A stretch of 60,000 nucleotides of DNA from Adiantum capillus-veneris (taxonomy: Eukaryota; Streptophyta; Polypodiopsida; Polypodiales; Pteridaceae): positions 34,492,558 to 34,552,557 of the forward strand of contig CM043946.1 of NCBI GenBank assembly GCA_014529385.2, read 5' to 3'. The notes under the pieces are model-generated. The model made no database searches. It saw nothing but the letters and a program-made list of their open reading frames with translations, and had not been told where the DNA came from. Below, in pieces: positions 47,755-59,871 of this stretch (the stretch's first letter is position 1; each line of letters starts with the position of its first letter). The position numbers and the translations under genes were made by a program.

Positions 47755-48660
47755 TTATGATGAAGCTACGTGGTTCGAACAGCAGTAATTGTAGAAGACG
47801 AGCCATGTGTTTGACAATGACCTACAGAAGTTGTGACCCTGGTTGTTGTTCTGATTGAGGACTTTGTGTTGGTCACCACTGAAATTGCTTTGGTGTGGAT
47901 TTCTTTGAAGAGGCATCTCGTGAGCGAGTTTGTTTTGGTTTCGATACCCACTTGACATCTTTTGGTTGTCGATGTTAATGTTGGATTGGCCTAGGTTTCC
48001 TGACAAAAGCCTTGGGAGGTTTGTCAAGGTCGGATTTCTGTTGATGCAATGTAGGCTGGCTTGCATTGCTTTGTCATTTTGGTATCCACAATTTCTTCGG
48101 ATTGGTTTGCATGATGGACTTTTTAACCCATATTTTTCTTACCACCATTGGAGAATATCGCTGAATTGGAGTAGGTGGTGATTGTAGAGGTTCCTATACA
48201 TGGTCTGTTTGTAAAAGGGTGTGGCAAAAGATTGGTTCTCTTGTCTGAGCTTCAAGGTATTTTCCTACCAGTTTGGTGTGGCTTGATCAATGCGCATCCA
48301 TGGCACTCCCAGAATAACTGCTTCGTTAAGATCGTGGTCCTCGAACACATGAAATTGATGAGGATAAACTGTTCCATCAACATTTATTAGTAAATTTACA
48401 TGTCCTAGATTATCCATTGTGCCTTTGTTTGCACTTTTAACCCCATTGTGTTTGGCTAGAGGTTCCCTTGTGAGTTTTCTGAAAGTAGAGTAGTTAACAA
48501 CATTAGCGTTTGCCCCAGTGTCCACTAATGATCGCTCGGTGGTTCCATCGGCAAGTTGTAATCTAATGTGTAGATCCATGCCACCTAACCATGTAGCCTC
48601 TGTTTGTATGGATGCTATCAGTATAGTATCAATACAATCATTCTCTTGTGCATTTCTCAA
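47755..48660 (-). pseudogene. pro: Displaced gypsy protease fragment
   Basis: Reading down from 48660: LADGTTERSLVDTGANANVV, a retropepsin active site (DTGA), then LNEAVILGVPWMRIDQATPN, the C-terminal protease strand. Downstream pieces are Asn/Gln-rich (QHKVLNQNNNQGH). It lies beyond the integrase end of the element at 48895-53240, which has its own protease. It therefore comes from another element or a rearrangement. Confidence 0.65.
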
Positions 48661-48894
48661 AAAATTTTCTTGCTCCTTATGCTTTAATATTCTGAGTTTG
48701 GCTTCCTGTTGTGCTTGTTCTGAATGTCATGTGCTTGACTTTAGCGATGATCTGCTGCTGCATGTATTGTTTTGAGTCCTTCTGGTGTTAATGAAGAAGA
48801 TATTTTTTTAATCTGCAGCCACTCATCTAATTAGGCATCTCCTCACCTGCTCATGTTGCAAGCTTGATGGCGCTACTTTGTGATATATCATGTA

Positions 48895-50196
48895 TTACAA
48901 AAGGCCCATCCCACGCTTTTTAAGTTTTTTGGAGTGTTGTTTGAGGGTATACATTAAAAGGTAATCCCGGTTTTGGTACTCCTTGCTAATCACATGTTGA
49001 TCATGTAAAGCCTTCAATTGTTTTTGAGCATATATCCCAGGTATCGTTCTCATTTTGGTTTCATCCAATTGCTCTCGGGTGTCTATCCTTTCCGATAGGT
49101 CATGGACCATCCACCCTAATTTTGTTGCAACTCATAAGAATTCTACAGGTAGAATTGCATTAATCTTGAACACCCGATTAAAGAGAGTTGTCCCGATGGA
49201 AGTTTTAAAAGCTACTCTGTAAGCCCATATTGCTGTGTGTAGCTTTTGATCCCAGTCATTTCTTGAGTCATTGACTATTTTGGTGAGTACTATGCATAAG
49301 ATTTTTTTGATAATCCCCACTTGCCCATTAGCTTGAGGGTGATAGGGTGCTAATTTGTGATGGACCAACATGAACTCGTCAAGGAGGCTTTCAATGACAT
49401 TGTTTAGAAAGTGTGTTCCCCTATTGCTCACTATTTCAATGTGTAGACCATATCTTGTAAAGATATGTTCAAAAAGGAACTAAGCTGTAGTTCATGCATC
49501 ATTTTTCTGTGTTGCCTTCACTTCCACCCATTTTGTCATGTAGTCTGTTGCTACTATGATGTGTTGTGTGTGCGCCCTATATCCCGGAGATATGATGAGA
49601 CCAATAAAGTTGATGCCCTATTTGGCAAAAGAGTGTATCCCCATCATTGGCCTTAATGTAATTTCATCTCTCTGTAGGGGTGGTTTTGTGCGTTGACATT
49701 CATCACATCGTTTGACATAGGTTTGGCCACCATATGCCTGAGTGTAGCACTAGCTTTTTTGTTTTATCAGCACATAAATGTCCCCCTAGGATAATGTAAT
49801 ATTCTCTTTTTGTAGCACACAATTGTAGTTGTTTGTCTTTTTGCGCCTATACAGTAGGTTGGCAATTAGTAGATAGTGTTTGGCCTCTTCTTTTACAGTT
49901 TTCATTCTTGCCTTGCCCCATCCCTCAAGGAAGGTCTTGTTTCTTAAGTACTTAGTTATGTGAGTACTCCATTTGGGTGTTTGTACTACTCGAAACTGGG
50001 TGACATGTTCCACTGGAGGTTGTTTTGTACAAATATCACATGATTTTACATAAGTATGGACACTGTGTTCCATGTTTTTCCAGTAGACTCCCAATCTCTT
50101 TAACCGTTGGTATGTTTCCATTTCTCCATTGTGATACCCCCGTATTTTGTATAGGAGCATGTTTGAGGTAGTAGTATAATTCTTTGGGTTGTACAC
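48895..50196 (-). pseudogene. int: Gypsy integrase (second minus-strand element)
   Basis: The block at 49786-50196 has the zinc-binding start (RGYHNGEMETYQRLKRLGVY, then SCDICTKQ). The core end is at 49132-49431: YHPQANGQVGIIKKILC, with Gly-Ile where Ala/Val-Glu is usual, so the catalytic Glu appears lost, then IWAYRVAFKTSIG. The C-terminal block at 48895-49110 has YAQKQLKALHDQHVI. The piece between 49431 and 49786 is interrupted. Confidence 0.75.
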
Positions 50197-50437
50197 ATAG
50201 TCTCAAAATCCCATCCTTACCATGCTTGTACAATCATCCTGCTAAAAGATGGAGATTTTGTGTTCGATGTATAATTGATGGTTTTCTTTCTACCTGTAAT
50301 GACCCGATTGTGAGTAGAGGAATGACCTCTTCACTCCACCTTGGAACCATTTCAATGTTAAACAGATATGAATCTGGAAGATCATCATCGATACCTTCAG
50401 GTGCTTCCCCATGGGACAGTCTTGAAAGATGATCTGC

Positions 50438-50440
<3 letters not shown>

Positions 50441-50480
<40 letters not shown>
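50441..50480. repeat. (TG)n microsatellite
   Basis: About 20 TG units within the RNase H-integrase linker. Confidence 0.95.
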
Positions 50481-50481
<1 letters not shown>

Positions 50482-50499
50482 TCCCTTTTTTATGACTAT

Positions 50500-50962
50500 C
50501 GTAAAGTAAAACTCAAGAAATAGTATAAACTAGCAAACAATTCTTCAAGTGTTGCGAGGTTTGTTTACTAGATATAGCTTGGTGATCCATGAAGGAAAAA
50601 AACTTGTTTGCAAGAAGGTAGTGTCTAAATTTTTTGACAGCATATATCATTTGCAGACCTTCTCTTTCCGTAGTGGTATAATTTTTCTCTACGTTGTTTA
50701 GCTATCAACTAGAGTAGCAAATGGGAAAATCCATTTTCTTCTCTCTTGGCTAGGCTAATATGCATCCTATGGCATAGGCTGATGCATCAACATGAACATG
50801 AAATATTTTTCTCTAGTCAAGGGCTTGCAAAATTGGAGCAAAAATTAGTTGTTGCTTCAATTTGTGAAAAGCTTGCTCGCATTCTTCTATCCATTCAAAC
50901 TTAGCAATGAGGGTATATAACGGCTTAGCTATTACAACATACATATATATGAAACACCTGTA
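50500..50962 (-). pseudogene. rh: Gypsy RNase H
   Basis: IAKFEWIEECEQAFHKLKQQ, then FHVHVDASAYAIGCILA, then EKNYTTTEREGLQMIYAVKK and FRHYLLANKF. TAG at 50813-50815 stands where Trp is conserved (P-D-W) and TAG at 50750-50752 where Gln is conserved (ILAQP). Both are one C-to-T step (on one strand or the other) from the family codon. Confidence 0.8.
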
Positions 50963-51828
50963 TTACCCACAATGACTCATAACGGCCTGCACTTCTTCCA
51001 TTTTTGTTGGTCTTGGTAGTGCAACAATTATTTGTATCTTTTCTTGATCAGTGGAAATTTTGTTTTTGGACACAATGTGGCCCAAAATTTTACCTTGTCT
51101 TACCTTGAAGACGCATTTTTCAGGATTTAAGAAAATACAATACGTTCTGCACTTTTCAAAGACTTTTCCTAGATGCGTTATGTGGTCACTTCTCAAATGA
51201 GAATGAACACAAAGATCATCCATGTATATCTCTAGAAATTGTCTGAGATATTCCTTGAATGCATGACTCATTAGTCTTTGGAAAGTAGTAGGGGCATTCG
51301 TCAGGCCAAAAAGCATTACCCTCTATGCAAATTTATCCCACTCTGTTGCAAAAGCTGTCTTATGTTGATCTTCTGCTTCAATTGTAAACTGGTTGTAGCC
51401 TAAGAACCCATCCAGAAAACCATAGGCCTCTTTCCCTGTTACCCTTTCAATAACATGATCCGTTATTGGCAATGGATAGTTGTCCCTGATGGCGGCTGCA
51501 TTTACATGTTTGAGGTTTACACAGACACACAATTTGCCATTCTTTTTGGGTACTATCACGATAGGGGACACCCAATCGGTGTGCTCAATCTTGTAGATAA
51601 ACTCTGCATCTTTCAACTTGTCTATCTCTTCCTTGATTTTCTTGGCAAAAGTCTCATTGTATGTGTATGGACGTTATCTGCATGGTTTGGCATCACTTTT
51701 AAGGGTAATGTGTGTTGAGAGACTTCATGATCTATCCCCTTTAGATCTTTGTATGACCACGCAAAGACATCTTTGTATTGTCTAAGTATATCTATCAAAA
51801 GTCGCTCTTCTTCGTCAGTGAGGTCCAT
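50963..51828 (-). pseudogene. rt: Gypsy reverse transcriptase
   Basis: From 51828 down: RLLIDILRQYKDVFAWSYKD, a frameshift near 51625, then DWVSPIVIVPKKNGKL, NAAAIRDNYPLP, GFLDGFLGYNQ, MLFGLTNAPTTFQRLM and the catalytic EIYMDDLCVHS, then GKILGHIVSKNKI. TAG interrupts between TEWDKFA and RVMLFG. Otherwise most motifs are preserved. Confidence 0.85.
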
Positions 51829-52369
51829 GGCAATGTATGCCGGTTTAGATTCCTCGTGTGGTTTTGCTAAGTTGATGCATTTGGCTATTGCAGGCCCATC
51901 ATATGAAGTTTTTGGTTCTTTGGTATATTCTTTGGGTTTTCACACCACAATTTTACTATCTTGAATAGTATACTTCTTATAGTGGGAAGGTGCATCGATT
52001 TTAACGTCGTTTGATTCCTCATCAGTTTCCATTTTTGTTGTCCAAACTTCCTTCAAAGCTCATTTCAAATCATTGTATTTGTTTTTGCACTCCATTTTGG
52101 ACAACTTCGTTGCTTTCTCAGAATTGCTTTCCGTTTGTGGTTTTCATATGTTCTTCTTTTTCATTTTTGTTTTGGTTGAGTAAGGTTTCATGTACCTCTT
52201 TGATATCTCATCTTTGAGGCAATCGGTTGTTTCTACTAACCTTACGTACTGAGTTTTTTCGGTTAACAGAGGTACTAATTCTTCTTTTGTTGTTTCATTT
52301 GTTTATGTGTTTATCTCGATATCTACACCGTCTTTGAGGATTTTGGTTCGGAAAATCGTAGTAGATCAC
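51829..52369 (-). other. Protease-RT linker of the same element
   Basis: Interrupted minus-strand coding sequence without recognised domain. Confidence 0.35.
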
Positions 52370-53240
52370 TCACCGATTCTTCCGTTTGATGTTTTGACTT
52401 GAGCTACTAGAAAGATTGTTGTTTGCATTGTCGTCTAACAACTTATCTGTCGAGTCGTGGAAAGCTTCTTTAGCTGTTTGGTCAAGGTCTCTTATTGAGA
52501 TCTCATCCACTATGTGTCGGCAATCGGCAACCCCTTCCTCATTAGAAACTTCCAATTCTAATTTTGGATTTAGATTGACACCCAACATATAGAATTGAAT
52601 GATATCGTATCCTTACTCATCACAAAATTTGGTGAGGGTCACCTCGTTTACGCACACACCAAGTGTGGCCAGTATCTGTTGCCATCCAAAAGGTTCAAAC
52701 ATCTCCTTTGGAAAAAGCTCTGGTACATATGTCTCGTCTTGTGTTGACCTATCAAGAATGCATTCTTCCTTTTTTTAACTACCACCCTTGAAAGCTTCTC
52801 CTGTCCAATGGTGAGCTTTGTTCTATAGCCAAGCCGATATTCCCCCTTCTTGGTCAGTTGTGGACATTAGTTCTTCTCGTGGGGTTTGTTCCACATCTCT
52901 ATAGCTATGATTTGTGACACTAATTTCTGTAGTAACATACTTGTTCCTTAGATGGATATAGTCATATCCCCAATCTTGTACCATTTTGAGCTGACGCATT
53001 AATGGTTTACCGAATATGATATCGAGATTGCTGCTCTCATCAAAATTCATAATTGTAAATGTGTGTCCATATGTAATTCCGCAAGAGGTTACTACAATCT
53101 GCTCCAGGATGCCAATTGGTCTCTCCAAATACCCATATGCTAATTGAATTTTCATTCTAGTATTTTGGAGAGCAGGTTTTCCCTATTTTTCCCACATTGC
53201 TTTTGTGGCTATGGCTTTTCCGGCCCACTATCCAATATTG
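52370..53240 (-). pseudogene. pro: Gypsy protease C-terminal part and linker
   Basis: 52823-53155 reads QLAYGYLERPIGILEQIVVT and LDIIFGKPLMRQLKMVQDWG, the end of a retropepsin-like domain and a family-specific linker. The active-site Asp is not present in the window because the plus-strand element starting near 53254 cuts in. 52370-52588 is an acidic linker (EEGVADCRHIVDEISIRDLD). Confidence 0.65.
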
Positions 53241-53253
53241 CTACCGACTTAAC

Positions 53254-53593
53254 TGTTAGCCTTGCATATTCTTTCAGTAAAGTGTTATTGTACATTAGTA
53301 GTTTACTTTTCAATTTGTAATTAGTGAAGAGCTTTGTGCCTCTTCATTCTTCCTAGTAGTTAGCCTCGCACCTGATGGTAGCGCATTGTAAGAGATAAGT
53401 ATGTTGAATGCAAGGCTATGGCTATGAAGATTCTGTGTTTCTTTGTGTATTCTGTCTTCAATTTTCATTCAATACCCTGATTTTGTTTTGAACCTGCACC
53501 AGTACTGATGCTGTTCTAAATTTGTAATGAGATGATGCACTACCTTAATGATTGATTTAGGTGTTATTCCCACTCCCCTATGCCTCAATAACA
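53254..53593 (+). repeat. Probable 5' LTR of the plus-strand gypsy element
   Basis: Starts TGTTAGCCTTGC and ends CTCAATAACA, about 340 bp, with ATTGGCGATCCTGC immediately after it. The partner LTR is not in the window, so the boundaries rest on the TG..CA ends and the PBS. Confidence 0.5.
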
Positions 53594-53594
53594 A

Positions 53595-53608
53595 TTGGCG
53601 ATCCTGCT
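53595..53608 (+). other. Primer binding site-like sequence
   Basis: TTGGCGATCCTGCT resembles the TTGGCGACCCTGC class of gypsy PBS. Confidence 0.5.
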
Positions 53609-53646
53609 AATTGTGGAGAAAACCTTGACCAAAGCCTTAATGGGAA

Positions 53647-53939
53647 ATGGGGTCTAGTTGGGGCATATGGGGTTGTGAACCTGAAGATTTCCTGCAAGCA
53701 TTATCTAATTGGAAGTCAGAGGAGGAAGAACAGAAGGATTACAACCTGATTTACCTACAAGACTATTTTCCCAAATTGCCTGGTGATTTAAAGCTTCAGG
53801 CTGCTTCCAAGATTTTTCAGTTTTACAAAGCACAGTTTTTGCCTTTTGGATTAGTGAATGGTCCAATCAGTTTGGTTAACTACACTAGTAGACAACTCAA
53901 AATTTTCCTGGAGATCACAAGTAGAAGGAGACATGTATG
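53647..53939 (+). CDS. Small ORF 1 before gag
   Basis: About 97 codons, Trp-rich start (SSWGIWGCEPEDFLQALSNW), then DYFPKLPGDLKLQAASKIF and a basic end. It is intact and ends with TGA overlapping the next ATG (ATGA). No domain recognised. It lies where the leader of a gypsy polyprotein would be. Confidence 0.45.
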
Positions 53940-54224
53940 AGCGATCCAGGGGATGAACCACCAAACATCTCCTACGGCATCAAGTTTCAGAGAAGGAGAT
54001 ATGAATCATGGCTGGAATCTCAACTTTCAAGATCAGGGGATTATGCAGGGGAAGAAATTCCTGAAGTAGGCGTAGTTACAAGTTTGCCACCAATTCCTGA
54101 AGGAACAGGACCTGGAGAGACCAGCAACACAAGTGGAGACCAACAACAGGAGGAAGGGGAAACATCTTCACCTCGACCAACAGTGCAAGGAAGAAAACCA
54201 ACTCTTGAAAGAGTCCTCCATTAG
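53937..54224 (+). CDS. Small ORF 2 before gag, or gag N-terminus
   Basis: 95 codons (MSDPGDEPPNISYGIKFQRR), acidic and Pro/Gly/Ser-rich, ending ERVLH and TAG. The next frame to gag starts about 30 bp downstream, so this may be the original N-terminal part of gag separated by TAG and a frameshift. Confidence 0.45.
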   Translation: MSDPGDEPPNISYGIKFQRRRYESWLESQLSRSGDYAGEEIPEVGVVTSLPPIPEGTGPGETSNTSGDQQQEEGETSSPRPTVQGRKPTLERVLH

Positions 54225-54256
54225 TTAGTTGGCATTCAGGCAGTCCGAGTCAGTTT

Positions 54257-55718
54257 TTGAGGGCAAAGAGGCAACTGCAGTTTCCTACACCACCACCTTT
54301 ACCATTGTTGACTTTTCATCCTTTGGGAGGTCAACCAATTCAACCAGTACCCATTATGGCACAACCATCACTCAACCCTAAAGTAGGGGCAACAAAATTC
54401 AATGGGAAAGAATCCGAGGATGTTGACACTCATGTGGGACAATTTGAGACAAGATGGTCTGCTAGTGGGTATGATGTACTTTATAATGATGCTATCAAGA
54501 AGGAGCATTTTGCAGCAACATTACAGGGAAAAGCCATGTCTTGGATCATGCAGTATCGTACTGCTGCATTCCATGATTATGATGATAACTTGAAGATTAG
54601 ATTTTTGGCTAGGTTCAGAGTAGAGAAAGCCCCTAAAGATGTCCTAAAGAAAATAAAAAAAATGAAGCAAAAGGATTTGTCGGTTGAAGATTATGCCCAA
54701 CAATTTAGAAATTTGATAAATAGGTTGCAAGCCAATCAAAGGCCCTCTTGGGATCAATTGGGTGATTATTTCTGTAGAGGTTTGAGGAAGCAGTTGAAGA
54801 GTGCAATTGCAGGACATGCTCCTCTTACCCAACCTCAAGATTTTTCCTACATAGTGGATGCAGCAACGAGAGTTGAAAGAAGATAGCACAAGTGAAATAT
54901 ATCAAGAAGAGTAAGAAAAAGAAGTCTAAACAAGACTCAGATTCAGAGGAAGGGGACTCAGATTCAGGTTCAGATACAGAATCAGATTCAGATTTTGATA
55001 TTGATGTAAATTTTGAAGAGGATGAAGATGACACATGGAGTGCCAAGAGGAGGAAGAAGAAGAAATCCAAAAGGAAAGAGTCCAAAGCACATAAGCAGAA
55101 GAGTAAAGGAAAAAGAAAGAATGGTAAGTCTAAAGTCAAGGAGTCAAACAATATCAATAAGCAGATTTTGGAGAAATGGAAGGAAATGCAACCTCAATCC
55201 TTTCCAAGTCTTCCAAAAACTCCATTTTGTCAGGTATGTCAAAGACATAGACATGATTATGATAATTGTTATTATAATCCCAACTTTAGGGGAAGGAGAC
55301 CTGCCCACATTTTAGCAAAGATAGAATCAGGTGCTAACCCTTTAAGGGTAGATTTCAGAATTCAAATCAACACAGGCCATTCCAGCAAGGGAGTTGGCAA
55401 AATGGGTCAAGGTTTCAGCAAACCAACAATCCAATGCAACCATGTAACTATTGTGGTGCAATGGGACACAGCCAAGGACCTGCATGTGAGCTGTGGTGTA
55501 AGCATATGAATGAGAGAGGTATTTCAATTGTGAATTTCAATTCTCAAAATGCAAGTACTAGTTCTTCCAATGATGGTAGAATGAAACCATCAGCTCAGGT
55601 AAATGCAGTGTTTTTGGAAGAGATTGACACCTTAGATGAAAAACAGGACAATCAATCATCAGAACCTGACAACAGACTGTTCACTAAGGAAACAAGAGAA
55701 AACTTACCAAAACCATAA
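54257..55718 (+). pseudogene. gag: Gypsy gag with two zinc knuckles
   Basis: Capsid part in 54257-54886 (LNPKVGATKFNGKESEDVDT, KAMSWIMQYRT, VEDYAQQFRNLINRL). A frameshift near 54886 joins a Lys-rich then acidic Ser/Asp repeat region (54892 on). A first CCHC-like knuckle (CQVCQRHRHDYDNC) lies near 55235. After another shift a second lies at 55440 (CNYCGAMGHSQGPACELWC). The low-complexity basic/acidic segment between capsid and knuckles is unusual. Ends with TAA at 55716-55718, where Gln would also fit. Confidence 0.8.
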
Positions 55719-56660
55719 ACTGATTCTGTACACACTTCTCAGTGTGATTGCTCTCATTGTATTCGAATTGAGGAAGTGTTTGACAAACCACCAGAAGTGC
55801 AAACTTTAGCCATCACAAGATCCAAGGGATAATTTCCACCATAGGAAAAGGAGAAAGGAAAAGATGCTGATGACCCTATTGATTGGAAAGCTCAGGAGAA
55901 GATCAAGAAAGGAGTCTTACAAGAGATCCAATCTAATAAAAAACCTGACAAAGCAATAGATTTTTGGCCCACAGATTCAGTTCAAAAAATCTGGGAGCAG
56001 ATGGGCAATAAGCAGTTAGCTTCTGCATCACTGTTGTATTCCTTGAAGCCAGATAATTCAGTGCAATCTTCTACCAAGGGATTATCTGATGACGTTTTTG
56101 AAGCCCTTATGGATTCCCCAATTTTAGTCAAAGTGGGACAACTCTTGGAATTGGTCCCTGACTTCAGTCAGGTGTTCCTCAGGAAACCGACAGATGAAGC
56201 TAAGGGAAAGAAATTACCACAGGAAGAAATGGGACATATCCGTCTAGCACATATTGATTCTGGAGATGTAGCACTAGTGGATGTAGACTACAAAGTTCCA
56301 ATGATCAACATTTACATTGGGAAGGTGATACTTGTTAGATGTGTTAGTGGATGGAGGTTCAAGAGTTAACATTATTTCTGAATCAGTTTGTAAGAAACGA
56401 AAATTGACCAATTGGGCACCTGTACCATTTCAAGTGAAAATGACAGATCAGAGGAGAGTTCAACCTTTGGAGATTCTTAGGAACCAAACCATAAGTGTTG
56501 CAGGATTAATTTTCATTGTGAAGTTTGTGATTCTCAGACTCGAAGAAACAACTTGTTCATACCCAATGATCCTGGGAAGAGCATGGTTAAGGGCAGCTAA
56601 AGTCAAGAAACTTTGGGTGCAGACACCATTGTGATCAAACGGAGCAAGAAGAAGGTTAGG
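55719..56660 (+). pseudogene. pro: Gypsy protease and preceding linker
   Basis: The linker contains DDPIDWKAQEKIKKGVLQEI and a predicted helical segment (DDVFEALMDSPILVKVGQLL). A frame change near 56335 leads to the active site LDVLVDGGSRVNIISE, then YPMILGRAWLRAAKVKKLW. TAA and TAG at about 55831 and 55842 interrupt the linker. Confidence 0.8.
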
Positions 56661-57121
56661 ATGTAGATGATACCCAGGAAAACAATCCCACCAGGTTTTA
56701 GAACTTTGTATGTAGAGGGCATGAATATTGGGGAAGCAATTGAAGAAGAGTTTCTTTAAAGAAGGAATGAGACAGTTAGTCCTATTTTTGAGGTTGATTC
56801 AAAATTGACAAACAACATAAATGTTTTAGGTATTTCAGCTTCCATCAAAAAGTCACAAGAGGAGCAGGAAGAATTAGAAGCAATTAAACATGCAAAGTAG
56901 ATCTTTGATGAGAAAATGGTAAAGAGCTCAAGAGGTAGGGAAGATGATTTGGAAGACAGGAATACAAGAGAGGACAGAGACCCCAAGATACTTAAAGTGT
57001 CCACTGAATTGGACCTGAACTTCAAAGAGTCATTGAAAATTTTGTTAAGGGAGAAGCCCCAGCAGTGTGTCGGCATAGGATCAATTTGAAAATTGATGCA
57101 GTTCCAATCAAGCAATAGAGG
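56661..57121 (+). other. Protease-RT linker
   Basis: Interrupted frame with TAG and TAA codons, rich in Glu/Lys (SIKKSQEEQEELEAIKHAK). No domain. Confidence 0.5.
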
Positions 57122-57762
57122 TATAGGAGGAACCCCAACTATGCAAAACATGTGAAGGAGGAGGTTGATAAACTTCTGGAAGTAGGTTTCATTTATCCAA
57201 TGGATAAAGTAACCTGGTTGTCACCCATTGTGGTGGTGCCAAAGAAGAATGGCAAGATTAGAATTTGTCTGGATTACAGGAAACTGAATGCTACCACCAT
57301 CACCGATCCATTCCCATTACCTTACTGTGACACAATGCTAGATGTAGTTGCAAGGAAGGAGATGTACAACTTCTTGGATGGATTTAGTGGATACAATCAG
57401 GTCGGTCTAAAACAACATTCATAACAAAATGGGGAGTCTATGCTTCCACAGTCATGAACTTTGGCCTCAAAAATGCACCACCAACATTTCAAAAATGGGT
57501 TATGGAGGTTTTTGCTCCTTATCTGACAGCATGTATGAAGGTTTTTCTGGATGATTTTAGTGTGTTAGGAAGTAAAACTGAAAATTTGCATCATTTGAGA
57601 TTATGTTTTCAAAAATGCAGGGAGACCAGGATGTCACTCAACCCTACAAAATGTGCATTTGCAGTGAAAAGGGGTATTTTGTTTGGACACATCATCAGTA
57701 AAGAGGGTATTGCCATTGATTCCAAGAAAGTAGAAGCTATTTTTGAAAGAATATGCTCCTAA
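57122..57762 (+). pseudogene. rt: Gypsy reverse transcriptase
   Basis: Starts RYRRNPNYAKHVKEEVDKLL after a TAG at 57117, then FIYPMDKVTWLSPIVVVPKK, NGKIRICLDYRKLN and NFLDGFSGYNQ. A short deletion/frameshift near 57405 precedes FITKWGVYAS. The catalytic box is VFLDDFSVLG, then LFGHIISKEGIAIDSKKVEA. The last frame change is near 57750. Confidence 0.88.
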
Positions 57763-58403
57763 AATTGTTAAGAAATTGATGAGATTCATTGGACAGGTTA
57801 AATGGCACACCAAGTTTCTCAGATACCTTGCTCATGTGTGTTTACCCTTGACATACTTAACAAAAAAGAATGTGGAGTTTGCATGGAAAGAAGATCAGGA
57901 AAGGGCTTTTACATTGTTGAAGAAAATGCTAGTAATTGTACCTATCTTGATTCCTCCTGACTTGGAAAAACCATTCCTCTTGTTTGTGGATGCCTCTCAT
58001 TTTTCTATTGGTGTGCAGTCTTGATGCAGGAAGCTGAGAAGGGTTGGTCTAATCCAATTTATTATGCAAGCATGGTGTTATCTTCTGCAGAGAGGAACTA
58101 TTCACTAACTGAAAGGGCATGCCTCAGGTTGATCTTTGGACTTTAGAAGTTCAGGCATTATTTGCTATCTATCAGGTGACAATTCATGTAGATCATCAAG
58201 CTTTGTTCTACTTGGTAAATAAACCTCATTTGTCAGGGAGACTGGCTAGATGGGTATTGTTGATGCAGGAGTTCGATTATTCAGTCATTCATAAACCAGG
58301 CCAAGAACATGTTATTGTAGATTACCTGAGAAGATTGGCTACAAGTCAAGTTCCCAATCAAGAAATTGATGAATTACCTGATGCAAACCTATTTCCAGTT
58401 TAG
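57743..58403 (+). pseudogene. rh: Gypsy RNase H
   Basis: LMRFIGQVKWHTKFLRYLAH, FLLFVDASHFSIGV (first catalytic Asp), WSNPIYYASMVLSSAERNYS, TIHVDHQALFYLVNKPH and EFDYSVIHKPGQEH. A frameshift near 58020 and a TAG in the FGL-x-KFRHY position (about 58144) break it. Ends with TAG at 58401. Confidence 0.85.
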
Positions 58404-59650
58404 GTCATTCAAGACAAAGATTCATGGTATGCAGATATGTTATACTTTCTTCTTGATGGTGTTTTACCTAGGCGGATGGTGGTTACCCAAAGAAAGAAAC
58501 TTGCATAGCAAAGCAGGTCCTTCATAGTGATTATGGGAGTCTTGTACAAAAAGGGAATTGATCAGATACTCAGGAGATGTGTGGAGAAGTTTGAACAACA
58601 TGCAGTGTTAAATGAAGCCCATTCAGGTAATGAAGGTGGTCATTTTTCTAGGAGAGATTACTGCAAAGAAAATATTACAAGCAGTTTTGTGGTGGCCATC
58701 AGATTTTAAGGATTCCCATGAGTTTATGAGCTTCTCAAAGGGATGATAGACCTCTCAATGCTGATAGGATGCCTTTACAACCTATCACTTGAACCTTTTC
58801 AGAAGTGGGGATTAGACTTTGTGGGCCCTGTGAAACCAACAACAAAATTTATAGGTAATAAGTATATGCTCGTGGAAATATATTACTGTACCAAGTGGGT
58901 ATAAGCACAAGAAATGAAGGATAACAAGGTAGAAAGTGTGGCCAAGTTCCTTTATAGAAACATAATGACTAGGTTTGGATGTCTAGTTGAATTAGTTTCA
59001 GATCAGGGTGGACATTTCATCAATAAAGTAATCAAGAAGCTTACTGAATATCACTTGATTATCTATAAGAAGTCCACAGTCTACTATCCACAAGCTAATG
59101 GTCAGGCAGAGTCTACCAATAAAACTCTAGAGAGGATCCTGAGGAGAATTGTTTCAGAAAACAAGAAGGATTGGTATACCAAACTAGATTCAACATTGTG
59201 GGCATTCAGGAAGTATTTAAAGTTAGCACAGGGATGACACCATTTAAGATGGTATATGGTTTGGAAGACATTGTACTATGGAATTTGTTGTTCCAAGTTT
59301 GAGGATTGCACTTCAGTAAAAATTATCAGGAGACGACTCTTCAATTTTCAGGTAGGAACATTTACTGAAATTAGAGGAGAGAAGAATTTGGGTAGCATAT
59401 ATCACTGAAGCAATTCAGAGAAGAAGACAAGCTTGGGTGGACACGAACATTAGGTAGAAATCCTTTGGAGAAGGTGATTGAGTACTTATGTACAACAAAA
59501 AACTTGGCAAAAGCCTTGGTAAGCTCAAGTTAAGGTACTTGGGGCCTTTTCAGATAGCAGAAGACATAGGAGATTCAACATTTTTGTTGGCAGATGCCCA
59601 TGGTAGAATTTTCCCAAAGGCAATTAATGGCTTTAGGCTAAAACCCTTTG
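58404..59650 (+). pseudogene. int: Gypsy integrase
   Basis: Zinc-binding part with VLYKKGIDQILRRCVEKFEQ and NEAHSGNEGGHFS. The core is marked by [28 protein letters not shown] and STVYYPQANGQAESTNKTLE (catalytic Glu). TAA stands in KWV-x-AQEMKDN where Glu is usual. The C-terminal part (59480-59650) has LGKLKLRYLGPFQIAED and AINGFRLKPFVG. Confidence 0.85.
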
Positions 59651-59871
59651 TGGGTGTGAACAATCCCCTAGAGAGTAAAACTAATCATGGTTTAGCACAT
59701 GAAGTATTTTTCGTAGATATTTGTGAGATGGATGTTGGAATGTTATGTCGGGTGAGTTCAAAATTTACTTTTAAACATTACCTAGACATTTACCCCTGTC
59801 GACACACCAAAGCTTTCTCCTATGTGCATTGTCTACACCTCTTCTGCTGCGTTTTCTTACGCTTCTTATCC

